Shown piece by piece: positions 1-9,538 of a stretch of DNA of 64,000 nt. Numbering within the stretch: the first letter of the stretch is position 1; every line of letters begins with the position of its first letter. The notes beneath the pieces were generated by a model. That model did not search any database. It was not told where the DNA came from and worked only from the letters and a program-made list of their open reading frames with translations. The stretch lies in assembly GCA_000806115.1 (NCBI GenBank), contig JWKQ01000001.1:89784-153783 (forward strand), read 5' to 3'. This DNA comes from an archaeon GW2011_AR5 (GTDB taxonomy: Archaea; Aenigmatarchaeota; Aenigmatarchaeia; GW2011-AR5). The position numbers and the translations under genes were made by a program.

Positions 1-186
1 GCCGTGTACTCTCCGCACATAGAGCAGCAAATTGCGTGCCGTGCAACGATGGAGAAGGCGGGATTCAAAAGCGTCATAACGATAGAGAACTCGCAGAAGG
101 AGTGGAGCAGCGTCCACGGCTTCACGCATCCGGTGCCCAGCCAGACAGTGCACACGGGATTCCTCACTTTCGGACGGAAAGAGTAA
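1..186 (+). CDS. C-terminal end of tRNA (adenine-N1)-methyltransferase (TrmI-like), partial
   Basis: Open at the left edge; C-terminal ...HTGFLTFGRKE resembles archaeal TrmI C-termini. Confidence 0.6.
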   Translation, partial: AVYSPHIEQQIACRATMEKAGFKSVITIENSQKEWSSVHGFTHPVPSQTVHTGFLTFGRKE

Positions 187-188
187 CT

Positions 189-599
189 CTATTTGATATT
201 CTTTTTCAATTTTACGAAAACCTCTTTTATATCCCTGATCGCGCTAAGGAGTACAGCTTCATCAAAATTCTCTCCATAATAAATTGAAGAATTTCTCAAC
301 AGACGCGACCTGTCAAAGACCCGGTAGGATTTGTTATCCTTTATCACATCCCTAAGATAATACCCAAGGCAATAATGATTCTTAACCTTAAAACCGGCAT
401 CGTACATCAGGGCATGAAGAAGCTCAAGCAAGGCGTCATAATAATTTGTGAAAAACACGGATGCGTTATTTTTATCGATAAGAATTTTTTCAAGGACCTT
501 CATGGTTTTTTCTGCCTGATTCACAAGAAAAACAGCCCTTTTCCTGTTCGCAGTTATCTTTACAGAGTTGCCTTCCCTGACGCATGTATTCCAGTCCAT
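189..599 (-). CDS. HEPN-domain-like protein (putative toxin of MNT/HEPN pair)
   Basis: Small alpha-helical protein directly downstream of, and overlapping by one base, a minimal nucleotidyltransferase. Confidence 0.55.
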   Translation of the reverse strand: MDWNTCVREGNSVKITANRKRAVFLVNQAEKTMKVLEKILIDKNNASVFFTNYYDALLELLHALMYDAGFKVKNHYCLGYYLRDVIKDNKSYRVFDRSRLLRNSSIYYGENFDEAVLLSAIRDIKEVFVKLKKNIK

Positions 600-1141
600 C
601 AGCTCACGTCCAGCCTTCCTGAAATCACAATTCCATTTCTCAGACCATCGTAGATGCTTGGGTTCTCTTTTCTTAATTTCATGAATTCCTCTTTGCTGAA
701 TCTGAACAGCTGAATTTCCTGCCTGAATTTCTTTTCAAAGTTGCTTATGTCTGCGTCTTTTTTTGATTCTGTGATGACTGCTATGTCTATATCGCTCCCT
801 TCCACTGCTTCGCCTGTTGCGCGAGAGCCAAAAAGCAACACCGCCGGATAACCATAGAATTTGTCAAGAAATTCCAGCAACCCGGAATCTTCAAGCCTTA
901 ACACCATGTCAAATTTCATGAACAGGCGGAATTTTCTACTCTCCCTGTTTGCCCTGTACAAACTCCGGGCACCAAACTTCTTCTCTTCTATTATACCTTC
1001 TTTTTTTAGCTCATCAATATATTTCTTTGTAGAAGGCGGACCAAGCTTGAGCTTTTCCGACAGCTCTTTCCATCCGAATTCCCTTGACGGATTCGACAAA
1101 AAAACCGAAAGCACCCTGTAGAAGTTATATTTTTGTAACAT
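599..1141 (-). CDS. wHTH + minimal nucleotidyltransferase (MNT) protein
   Basis: N-terminal winged-helix-like segment; C-terminal LLFGSRATGEAVEGSDIDIAVI nucleotidyltransferase motif. Confidence 0.8.
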   Translation of the reverse strand: MLQKYNFYRVLSVFLSNPSREFGWKELSEKLKLGPPSTKKYIDELKKEGIIEEKKFGARSLYRANRESRKFRLFMKFDMVLRLEDSGLLEFLDKFYGYPAVLLFGSRATGEAVEGSDIDIAVITESKKDADISNFEKKFRQEIQLFRFSKEEFMKLRKENPSIYDGLRNGIVISGRLDVS

Positions 1142-1187
1142 AGGTTATAATTATATAACAAAAAGTATAAAAAGATAAAAATTCAAT

Positions 1188-1307
1188 TGGGTTCGCGGAG
1201 ATTTGAACTCCGGCCACGAGGTTTTTCTTTCCTTCTTTTGGTTAAGTTTTTCTTCCCAAGAAAAGGTTACCCGAACCTCGAATCCTACCAAGCTAGACTA
1301 CGAACCC
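1188..1307 (-). tRNA. tRNA-Pro (anticodon CGG) with ~46-nt intron at 37/38
   Basis: Minus strand GGGTTCG acceptor, D-arm GTCTAGCTTGGTAGGAT, anticodon stem CGAGG/CCTCG, loop TTCGGG|intron|A, T-arm CGGAG TTCAAAT CTCCG, CGAACCC + A discriminator. Confidence 0.9.
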
Positions 1308-1577
1308 GTCTAAAGTTCAGATGACAATACTAACTTATTTAGTTTTAAAAGCATCACGGTGCTTCCGAAAAACTCCTACCATCGGCGTGCAAACGTGACG
1401 TTTCAGGGAAAATTCTTTGTCGAGGACTGGATACATCCGTTCGTTCATACTTTTTCGGATTTTGTCGTCGAAAGCGTCGAGGAGATAGAAAATATCAAGA
1501 ACGACGTCCTGTCCGGGAAAATAAAAGGGATAGACATAATTGACAAGGCAATAGAGCACAGGGAAAAATTCTGACGT

Positions 1578-3758
1578 TCATTCTGCGCTCTGCCTGACTT
1601 CCTTGGCAACCTTCGGGCCCAGCAGCTTTGCCAGCGTCGTCTCGTCCGTTTTCTTTATATCTGATAGGCTCTTTATGCCGGCGCTGAACAGCTTCCTTGC
1701 GCGGACGCGCCCGACGCCTTTCAATGTGACTAATTTCAGCAGCTCCTCCTTCACGCCGTGCTTCACCTGCATCCTGACCTTGTTTATGTTGTTCGCTATC
1801 TCCTTTATGCCCAGCAGCACCGCCAGCTCGCTCGCCGAGTACAGCATCCACTCCGCATTCGCGGTTTTGTTGTAAAGTTCGCCCGGAGTCACGCCGAATT
1901 TTTCCATGATCTTGTCCTCGCCAGACTCGTTCGTCCATTCCTTCAGCATCAGCGCCGTCTTGAATGAGCTGAGGAAATCCTCGTATTCCACGTCCCATAC
2001 GTCCGGCGGCTCGATGTCGCTCCTTGCAAGCTGGTCCTCCACGTCCTCGTACTCGCTCTTGCGCACAGCAAGCAGCGGCTTCATCTCGATGCACTGGCAT
2101 ATGGTCATCAGGTTCTGCACGGTGCTGTCCTCTTCTGTGATGACTGATAAAATAAAATTCGCGGAAACCGGGTCTATGTAGAGCTCGCTCACGCGCTTGC
2201 CAAGCCGCGTCGCCTTCAACGAGACGTCCTGCGTCAGCTGGAATGCCGGCATGAACTCCTTCGAGATGAACTCGCTCTTGTCGCCTACGAGTATGAACTT
2301 GTAGCTCTCGAGCTCGTCTATTATGCGGTCTATCTTTCCCGATATGCTCGCTATGTCCCCGTATTGTTTTGCGAAAAACGTCCGGAGGAAGAACGACTCC
2401 AGTTCGCTGCGCGTGTGCACGTAGCCGGAAGATATGAGCGCGAGTATGTATATGCGGAGCGTGCGCTCGATTCCCAGCTTGGAATATATCGGCTCGGCAT
2501 CGCCTTCAACGTACCTTTCCCACAGCTGCTTCGCCTCGCCCTTATTCTTTGCAAGAAGGATTGCCTCGCCCTCCGTGTCGTACTTCGGACGCCCCGCGCG
2601 CCCGAACATCTGGTGCACTTCTATGACCGGGAGATATGCAGAGCCGTAGCTGCCTGAGAACCTCTTCGTGTCGCGTATCGCAACGCGGTATGCCGGAAGG
2701 TTCATGCCGAACGCGAGCGTCGGCGTTGCGGCGAGCACTTTTATCAAGCCGGACTTGAAGCCGTCCTCGATTGCCTTGCGCTGCTTGGCAACAAGCCCTG
2801 CATGGTGGAATGCGCATCCGTTCTCCAATATGCGCGCGAGCCTACGGCACTGCTTTGTCGGTGCGCCTAGCGCGTTTTCCACGCCGTCTGCAAGCTCTTT
2901 CAGCGAGCTTCGCTCGCCCGCAGAGATCAGCTTTCTTACGTCCTTGGAGATGCGCTCCGCCGCAGCCTCGGCATTCCGCCTGGTAGAAACAAAAACAAGG
3001 GTTTGCTTGCCTTTCTCTATGGTGTCAAGGCACAGGGAAACGTCAGCCTCGCCTTTTCCGCTGATAGCCGACGGACGCGAACCGCTTTTCCTATCCCTGA
3101 ACTCAAGCTTGAACTTTTCGCCATCAGGATACATCACCCCGCGGTGAAGCTTTACAGGGCGATAGTCGCTCTCAACAAGCTGGGCCCCGAGCCAGCCCGC
3201 TATCTCCTTTGAATTCTCAATCGTGGCAGACAAAGCAATAATCTGGCTCTTCGTCATTCCCATAAGCTGGGTAAGCACGACTTCAAGCGTGGGACCGCGC
3301 GACGGGTCGTCGATGAGATGAATCTCGTCGCTGATGATGAGGGAGATGTCCTTCGTCCACGGCGCCGCGTGTCGCAGGAGCGAGTCCATCTTCTCGTTTG
3401 AAAGTATGATAAGGTCGTAGCTGCCGAGCCAGCCGTCCGTCTCGTCCATGTCGCCTGTCGCGACTGCAACCCGCATCCCTATTTTCTTGTACTTGCTGAA
3501 GTCGCTGTACTTCTCGCTGGCGAGCGCCCTCAGCGGCACCAGATATACGGACTTCTTCCCGTCGAGAAAATTCCTGAGGATTGCCATCTCTGCAATGAGC
3601 GTTTTGCCGGAAGCGGTCGGCGACGCAACCACCAGGTTCTTTCCCTCGAGCAGCCCCTTCTTCACGGCGAGCACCTGGGGAGGATTGAGCTCGGTTATGC
3701 CATCCGTCTTCAGGAGCGCCGTGATTTTCTCGGGCATGCCCAGCTTTTCAACAAGCAT
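1578..3758 (-). CDS. hel308: Hel308/Ski2-like superfamily 2 helicase
   Basis: ASPTASGKTLIAEMAI, SDEIH, SATIEN, GRAGRP motifs; C-terminal HhH-like LKGVGRVRARKLFSAG. Confidence 0.9.
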   Translation of the reverse strand: MLVEKLGMPEKITALLKTDGITELNPPQVLAVKKGLLEGKNLVVASPTASGKTLIAEMAILRNFLDGKKSVYLVPLRALASEKYSDFSKYKKIGMRVAVATGDMDETDGWLGSYDLIILSNEKMDSLLRHAAPWTKDISLIISDEIHLIDDPSRGPTLEVVLTQLMGMTKSQIIALSATIENSKEIAGWLGAQLVESDYRPVKLHRGVMYPDGEKFKLEFRDRKSGSRPSAISGKGEADVSLCLDTIEKGKQTLVFVSTRRNAEAAAERISKDVRKLISAGERSSLKELADGVENALGAPTKQCRRLARILENGCAFHHAGLVAKQRKAIEDGFKSGLIKVLAATPTLAFGMNLPAYRVAIRDTKRFSGSYGSAYLPVIEVHQMFGRAGRPKYDTEGEAILLAKNKGEAKQLWERYVEGDAEPIYSKLGIERTLRIYILALISSGYVHTRSELESFFLRTFFAKQYGDIASISGKIDRIIDELESYKFILVGDKSEFISKEFMPAFQLTQDVSLKATRLGKRVSELYIDPVSANFILSVITEEDSTVQNLMTICQCIEMKPLLAVRKSEYEDVEDQLARSDIEPPDVWDVEYEDFLSSFKTALMLKEWTNESGEDKIMEKFGVTPGELYNKTANAEWMLYSASELAVLLGIKEIANNINKVRMQVKHGVKEELLKLVTLKGVGRVRARKLFSAGIKSLSDIKKTDETTLAKLLGPKVAKEVRQSAE

Positions 3759-3798
3759 GGTGGTATTTTGTCAAAAAAAGATAAATAGTAGCGAGACG

Positions 3799-4629
3799 TT
3801 AACGGAAATCGTTGCGTCTGAGCGAGCTCGCGAGGATGGATGAGCAGCCACTGGATTCAACGACAGAGAGAAGATATTTTTCCGCGTGGTCTCTGTCCAG
3901 CGCATTGACTGCATGCCCCAGTCTGTAGATATGATCCGGGGACATGCTGCAGTCTATCCCTTCGCCATTGTTGTATACCTTCACAAGGGTTCTTTCAATT
4001 ATCCCGATTGCGCGAGGGCTATTAGGATAAAGGAACGGCTTTCCCTCATTCCTTATGACGAATTTTGCAAGATCGCCTGCGTCGCCGGCAAGCATGAAAT
4101 ATTCCATGGAGGACTCGTCGCCTATGCTATACAGCGCGTCCTTCAGGTCGTCCGGCAGCCTGCCAGTGGACACGCCCCTTTCTATTATCGCGTCCCTTGC
4201 GACGGGGATGCTTATAAACCCGAGCGCGCCGGCTGCGTACCGTGAGAAATTTTCCTCCCCATTTTCCGGATTCACAACAATCGAACGCAGCTTCTGTTCG
4301 GCTTCCGGCGTGCCTATGTGCCTCAAAGCTGCCATCGAACCGCCCACCACACGTTCGTCGTTTGGATATGTTCTCGCGAAGTTCAGCAATTCTTCGATCT
4401 GCGCATTGTCGCCCGGCCGGGTCGCATTTATTGATTTTATTGCCCTGTCATAGGATCTCGCTCTTTCACGGCTGGCGGCTAATTTAGGATCAAGCCTTTC
4501 CTCTATGCGCCTCGCCCTTGCGTTCCAGACACGTTCATAATTTTCCGGGCCTATGCTGCCAAAGTCATATGCAAGCGCGCCCACTCCGGCGAGCACCAAT
4601 ACAGCAAAAGACTTTCTTACGAGCCCCAT
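3799..4629 (-). CDS. membrane-anchored HEAT-repeat-like protein
   Basis: N-terminal hydrophobic segment then helical repeats; start taken at MGLVRK. Confidence 0.45.
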   Translation of the reverse strand: MGLVRKSFAVLVLAGVGALAYDFGSIGPENYERVWNARARRIEERLDPKLAASRERARSYDRAIKSINATRPGDNAQIEELLNFARTYPNDERVVGGSMAALRHIGTPEAEQKLRSIVVNPENGEENFSRYAAGALGFISIPVARDAIIERGVSTGRLPDDLKDALYSIGDESSMEYFMLAGDAGDLAKFVIRNEGKPFLYPNSPRAIGIIERTLVKVYNNGEGIDCSMSPDHIYRLGHAVNALDRDHAEKYLLSVVESSGCSSILASSLRRNDFR

Positions 4630-4630
4630 A

Positions 4631-5641
4631 TCATTTCTTCCTGTTGACAAGATAATCTGCGAAAAAAACAAGCAGTTCGTTCAGCTCGGGCACGGATTTT
4701 GCGGTTTCCATCGCTTGCCCCTTCAATCCATCAGCCTTTTTCCTTGCATAGTCTGTTGAGCCGTACTTCTCGAAAAGATGCTTCGCCACAAGCACGTCCT
4801 CGCCGGAGGTTTCCTCTGGTTTTTTGTTTAATATCACGAGAAGCTCCCTTTTCTCCGTCTCGCTGCATTTTCCAAGGCAGTGAATTACGAGTATGCTCTT
4901 CTTGCCTTCCTTGATGTCACGTCCTATCTCGCCGCGCCCCTTGCCTTCGGTCAGGTCCAGCACGTCGTCAGCTATCTGGAATGCCGGGCCGATTGCCATG
5001 CCGAACTCGACAAGCTTCGGAATCAGCTCCTTCCTGCCTGCAAGAATGGCAGCGCCAACCATCGGCACGGTAAGGTAGTGGGCGGTCTTGCCTATTACCA
5101 TGTCCATGTAGTCCTTTTCGCTTGGCGAAGCCGAGCGCATGTTGATGTCCATTGCCTGCCCTTCTGCCGTCCTAAGCGAGGTTTGGACCATCGCCTCAAG
5201 CAGGTCCATTGTCTTTTCATTGTCCACGCCGTACTTTCTCGAATTAAGAATCAATTCATAGACTTTCTGCGCCATGTAGTCGCCGGCGTTTATTGCATGA
5301 GCCAGCCCGTACTTTACCCACATTGCCGGCTTGTCTCTTCTTACTTTGTCCCCGTCCTCGATGTCATCGTGCACCAAAAACCAGTTATGAAGGACTTCGC
5401 ATGCGGCGGCAAAAGGGAGAATCTTCGCGTCTTTTTCCGCAGACGACGCACTTCGTGCGTCTTTCGACATCAGCGCCTCGTAGGTTAATATTGCGAGCAG
5501 GGGACGCAGCCGCTTGCCGCCCGTGTCCATGTGGTAGCGCACAGCGTCATGGAGGTTCGGTACATCTCCGCTGAAAACCTCTTCAATCTCCTTGTCTATG
5601 AGATGTCCTTTCTCCCTTGCCAGGCGCTCGATGTCTATCAT
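4631..5641 (-). CDS. idsA: polyprenyl (geranylgeranyl/farnesyl) diphosphate synthase
   Basis: GGKRLRP, HDDIEDGD (FARM), QIADDVLD (SARM) motifs; start taken at MIDIERL. Confidence 0.88.
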   Translation of the reverse strand: MIDIERLAREKGHLIDKEIEEVFSGDVPNLHDAVRYHMDTGGKRLRPLLAILTYEALMSKDARSASSAEKDAKILPFAAACEVLHNWFLVHDDIEDGDKVRRDKPAMWVKYGLAHAINAGDYMAQKVYELILNSRKYGVDNEKTMDLLEAMVQTSLRTAEGQAMDINMRSASPSEKDYMDMVIGKTAHYLTVPMVGAAILAGRKELIPKLVEFGMAIGPAFQIADDVLDLTEGKGRGEIGRDIKEGKKSILVIHCLGKCSETEKRELLVILNKKPEETSGEDVLVAKHLFEKYGSTDYARKKADGLKGQAMETAKSVPELNELLVFFADYLVNRKK

Positions 5642-5780
5642 AAAACCACTTTGGGCAAAAAGCTTAAGAACAAACCAGAACTCGCAAAAATCCGCCATGA
5701 ATCCGAAAATCTTAATATACGAGGCTGTCTATAATATCAATCAGAACAGAGGCGCGATAGCGCTGTGGAGGTAATTAGTC

Positions 5781-6050
5781 ATGTCTGCCCCTTACAGGCG
5801 AGGATACACGCACACGAAATCGAAAGGAAAGGAGAGCACGGTGGTATGCACCTACTGCGGACGGCAGGTGCCCAGATGGAAGACATTCGTGCAGTACAGG
5901 GGGTTCAGGATAAGCGACCCAACCCTCAGGAAACAGATAGATCCGAGGCGGGTGAGCGGATTCTCGTCCAAGATGTATGTCTGCCCGTCGTGCGCCAGGT
6001 ACAGGGGCATCGTCCAGGTGGGACGGTCGCGCAAGAGCAGGCGGGGCTGA
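5781..6050 (+). CDS. rps26e: ribosomal protein eS26
   Basis: CTYCGRQVP and YVCPSCARYRGIV zinc-ribbon arrangement typical of S26e. Confidence 0.8.
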   Translation: MSAPYRRGYTHTKSKGKESTVVCTYCGRQVPRWKTFVQYRGFRISDPTLRKQIDPRRVSGFSSKMYVCPSCARYRGIVQVGRSRKSRRG

Positions 6051-6252
6051 CTGCCTTAAGGCCAAAAGAAAATATTAACGGCGGCCTGCCAGCGCAAGCT
6101 GGTGCAAAAAATGAAAATAATATCCGAAGACAAGGTTTGTAGGGATCCCATTTCTTTTGGGGTAAAACCTAGACCTTTTCTTCGTAAGACGTTGTGAAGC
6201 ACGGCTTCACGACGCACATTGAGCTTTGCTCGAATGATGAAAGGGATCGGTA

Positions 6253-7938
6253 ATGCTGAACAAAATCAAAAAAGCGAAATCGCACCCGGCGCTAAGGGGC
6301 GCGCTTTACAAGAAGATGCATCATCAGGCGCCGCTGACGCCCACTACTCGCGCGGGACAGCTGCTTGCCACGCTCAGGAAGGGCGACGAAACGAAATTCA
6401 AGATAGCGCCCGCACGTTCTTTTGTGACAGTCCCCGCTCCCGCAGAGATGAAAGGCGGGAACCTTGTATATCCCCTTCTAAGGCCCTACGCTTACGCAAA
6501 CATACGCTACGACAACAAGGAGAACACACTGATTTACGACGTTATCGAGCCGAGGCTCAACGAGAGGGAACAATTCATGCTTAACAAGCTCCACGAAGGG
6601 CTGATCCAGATTATAGACGTCAGCCTCGGGGACATCAAGGAACGCGACAAGGTGCTCAATTTCCTGGAGAAAAGCGTAAACAGGCTGCTGGACGAGTACA
6701 ACTTCAAGCTCACCGAGAAGGAGTATGTAAAAGTGATGTACTTCATTTTCCGCGACTTAGTCGGGCTGAACAAAATAGAGGCTCTCATGAGCGACCCGTA
6801 CATCGAAGACATAGGATGCGACGGGGTTGGAATCCCCGTTTACGTCGTGCACCAGAAATTCGGCTCGGTAAAGACGAACATCGTTTATTCCGACATCAAG
6901 GAACTCCGGGAATTCGTCACAAAACTGGCGGAGCGCTGCGACAGATACATCTCTTATGCCGACCCGCTGCTCGACGGCACGCTGCCTGACGGCGCAAGAG
7001 TGCAGGCATCGCTCGCGAGCGACGTCACAACCCGCGGGCCCACCTACTCGATAAGAAAGTTTAAGGAAGAGCCACTGTCGCCTGTCGACATGATACGGCT
7101 GAACACCGCTTCCGCCGAGATGCTGGCGTACCTCTGGTTTCTGGTTGAAAACGGCATCAACATACTGATAACGGGGGGCGTAGCCACGGGCAAGACATCT
7201 CTGCTCAACAGCCTCGCCTTCTTCATCCTCCCCGAAGCCAAGATAGTGAGCATTGAAGATACGCGCGAACTAAACCTCCCGCACGAGAACTGGATTCCCG
7301 GCGTCGCGAGAGTCGGCTTCACCGGCACCGGAGTCGGCGAGGTCACGATGTTCGAGCTCCTGAGAGAAAGCTTTAGGCAGAACCCTGACTATCTCATAGT
7401 CGGGGAAATCCGAGGCAAGGAAGCGTACGTCATGTTCCAGGGCATGGCGTCAGGACACCCGTCCATAAGCACCATGCACGCCGGCGGCGTCGAGGACCTC
7501 ATGAAAAGACTGCAAACGAAGCCCATAAACCTGTCGGTCGGGCTGATTGAATCATTGGACATGGTCATAGTCATGGTGCACTCGAGGGAGAAGGGCAAGT
7601 CGGCAAGGCGCGTGAAGGAGATAGTGGAGATAGAGAGCATAGACATAAACACGGGGTCGCCTCTAGTGACGAAGTCTTTCGTATGGATTCCCGCCAACGA
7701 CGTCTACGAATACAGGGCGAACTCGTGGCTGCTCAACAAGGTGTCGACTGAAAAAGGCATACCGATGAACATCATTATAAAGGAAATCGCAAAAAGGAAG
7801 AAGTTCCTGACATGGCTCTACGAGAACAACATAACCAACATGAGAGAGCTGGCAAGATACACGTCGCTGTACCACAGGAGCCCGGAGAAGATTTCGAGGC
7901 TGCTGGCAGGCGAGAAGCTCGGCGAAGACGAGATGTAA
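6253..7938 (+). CDS. type II/IV secretion-family ATPase (archaellum/pilus motor, GspE/FlaI-like)
   Basis: GGVATGKTS Walker A, SIEDTREL, ESFRQNPDYLIVGEIRG, MASGHPSISTMHAG motifs. Confidence 0.92.
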   Translation: MLNKIKKAKSHPALRGALYKKMHHQAPLTPTTRAGQLLATLRKGDETKFKIAPARSFVTVPAPAEMKGGNLVYPLLRPYAYANIRYDNKENTLIYDVIEPRLNEREQFMLNKLHEGLIQIIDVSLGDIKERDKVLNFLEKSVNRLLDEYNFKLTEKEYVKVMYFIFRDLVGLNKIEALMSDPYIEDIGCDGVGIPVYVVHQKFGSVKTNIVYSDIKELREFVTKLAERCDRYISYADPLLDGTLPDGARVQASLASDVTTRGPTYSIRKFKEEPLSPVDMIRLNTASAEMLAYLWFLVENGINILITGGVATGKTSLLNSLAFFILPEAKIVSIEDTRELNLPHENWIPGVARVGFTGTGVGEVTMFELLRESFRQNPDYLIVGEIRGKEAYVMFQGMASGHPSISTMHAGGVEDLMKRLQTKPINLSVGLIESLDMVIVMVHSREKGKSARRVKEIVEIESIDINTGSPLVTKSFVWIPANDVYEYRANSWLLNKVSTEKGIPMNIIIKEIAKRKKFLTWLYENNITNMRELARYTSLYHRSPEKISRLLAGEKLGEDEM

Positions 7939-7990
7939 ATACAGCATTTCGAACGAAATGCCCGCAACGAAAAAAGAAAATATTAATTAG

Positions 7991-8665
7991 GTGAATGATA
8001 TCAACAAAGTTCCAACAGGCATACCCGGAATGGACGAGATTCTCGGCGGCGGAATACCCGAGAACCGGACTGTTCTGATAAGCGGCACGTGCGGCACGGG
8101 CAAGACGACGCTCGGGGTGCAGTTTCTGACGGCTTCCGGCCCGGGAATCTATGTCAGCTTCGAGGAAGACCTTGACAACATAAGGGAATATTCGAAGACA
8201 TTCGGCTGGGACCTCAATGACATGGAAGCGAAGGGAAAGCTGCGGCTGCTCAAATACGACCCGTTCAGGCTGGAGGACATACTTGAGGTAATCCAGAACA
8301 ACATCCGCGAAATCGGCGCGAAGCGCATCGTGTTCGACTCGATATCAGCGCTGGGCATATACATGAAGGACGTCTCCGAGCTAAGAAGAATGATTATCCA
8401 GACCGCGAGCCTGATGAGGAAGAACAAATGCACCACCCTGATGATATCCGAGGTGATGCCGAACTCGCGGGCGCTTTCCAGATTCGGCGTGGAGGAATTC
8501 ATTGCCGACGGCGTGATACTCCTTGACAATGTTATTGAAAAGAACGACATGAAACGCGCAATAAGCGTCTGGAAACTGCGCGGCTCGGACCATTCGAGGG
8601 GAATACACAGCTATTCGATAACAGACAAGGGGATTTCCGTAAAGAAATCATCAGGACGCGGGTGA
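7991..8665 (+). CDS. KaiC/RAD55-like (FlaH-like) ATPase
   Basis: VPTGIPGMDEILGGGIPENRTVLISGTCGTGKTTLGVQFL. Confidence 0.88.
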   Translation: MNDINKVPTGIPGMDEILGGGIPENRTVLISGTCGTGKTTLGVQFLTASGPGIYVSFEEDLDNIREYSKTFGWDLNDMEAKGKLRLLKYDPFRLEDILEVIQNNIREIGAKRIVFDSISALGIYMKDVSELRRMIIQTASLMRKNKCTTLMISEVMPNSRALSRFGVEEFIADGVILLDNVIEKNDMKRAISVWKLRGSDHSRGIHSYSITDKGISVKKSSGRG

Positions 8666-8671
8666 TCTGGA

Positions 8672-9538
8672 TTGTACAAGGACATGATAAAGTTTCTCGG
8701 GGGCTTCGGCACCCGCCACTTCTCAGGTTCGCTGAAGCCGCTCCGGGAGGAGATTGTCAAGTCAAACCTCAGCATACTTTTTGAATTATACGTCGGGCGC
8801 ATGCTGCTGCTCACCATACTCGCCTTCATCATAACATTCTCCTTCATCTTCGTTATGTTCGCCTTCATCGGCGCGCCCTTCCTGTTCGGACTGGTTGGGG
8901 CGCTGATAACCGCGTTCGCAACATCCTTCATTGTGCTGACAATCTATCACTCCTACCCTTTCCACCTCCTCACCTCGAAGAAGAACAGCATAGAGGGGAA
9001 CCTGCCTTTTGCCATAAACCACATGGCTGCAATCTCGGCAAGCGGCGTGCCGCCGTTCATAACGTTCAAGCTACTGACAAACATACCTGAATACGGGGAG
9101 GTTGCCAACGAGGCGAAGAGGATAGTGCGCAATGTAGAGGCGTTCGGCATGGACGTGGTGTCCGCCATGAGGAACGTGGCTGACAGGACACCCTCCGCTG
9201 AGTTCAGGCAGACAATATACGGCATAATATCAACGATAGAAACGGGAGGCGACCTGAAGAAATTCCTTGAGAACAGCGCAAAGGAAGCGCTGTTTAACTA
9301 CCGCCTTAAGCGAGAAAAATACATGCAAACGCTCTCCACGTATGCGGACTTCTACACTGCGGTGCTGATAGCAGCTCCGCTGTTCTTCGTTTCCGTCCTG
9401 TCTGTGATGTCGTTGGTCGGCGGCTCGGTATTCGGACTCTCCATACCCAACGCCATGAGGATAGGGGTGTATGCGATGATACCGCTGATGAATATCATGT
9501 TCATATTGTTCATACATTACACGCAGCCGACGATATAG
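8672..9538 (+). CDS. type II secretion F-domain membrane protein (TadC/FlaJ-like half 1)
   Basis: Multiple TM helices; ...AISASGVPPFITFKLL... T2SF-like; follows motor ATPase. Confidence 0.75.
   Translation: MYKDMIKFLGGFGTRHFSGSLKPLREEIVKSNLSILFELYVGRMLLLTILAFIITFSFIFVMFAFIGAPFLFGLVGALITAFATSFIVLTIYHSYPFHLLTSKKNSIEGNLPFAINHMAAISASGVPPFITFKLLTNIPEYGEVANEAKRIVRNVEAFGMDVVSAMRNVADRTPSAEFRQTIYGIISTIETGGDLKKFLENSAKEALFNYRLKREKYMQTLSTYADFYTAVLIAAPLFFVSVLSVMSLVGGSVFGLSIPNAMRIGVYAMIPLMNIMFILFIHYTQPTI

Noticed and set aside
1359-1574. 71-aa plus-strand ORF downstream of tRNA-Pro
   Set aside because: Plausible composition but overlapping antisense ORF and no recognised motif; not enough support.
6190-6236. 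Hairpins GTTGTGAAGCacgGCTTCACGAC and GAGCtttGCTC before the motor ATPase as a fourth three-way-junction element
   Set aside because: Lacks the GATAC/GTATC closing stem and TGTACA linker; probably ordinary leader hairpins.
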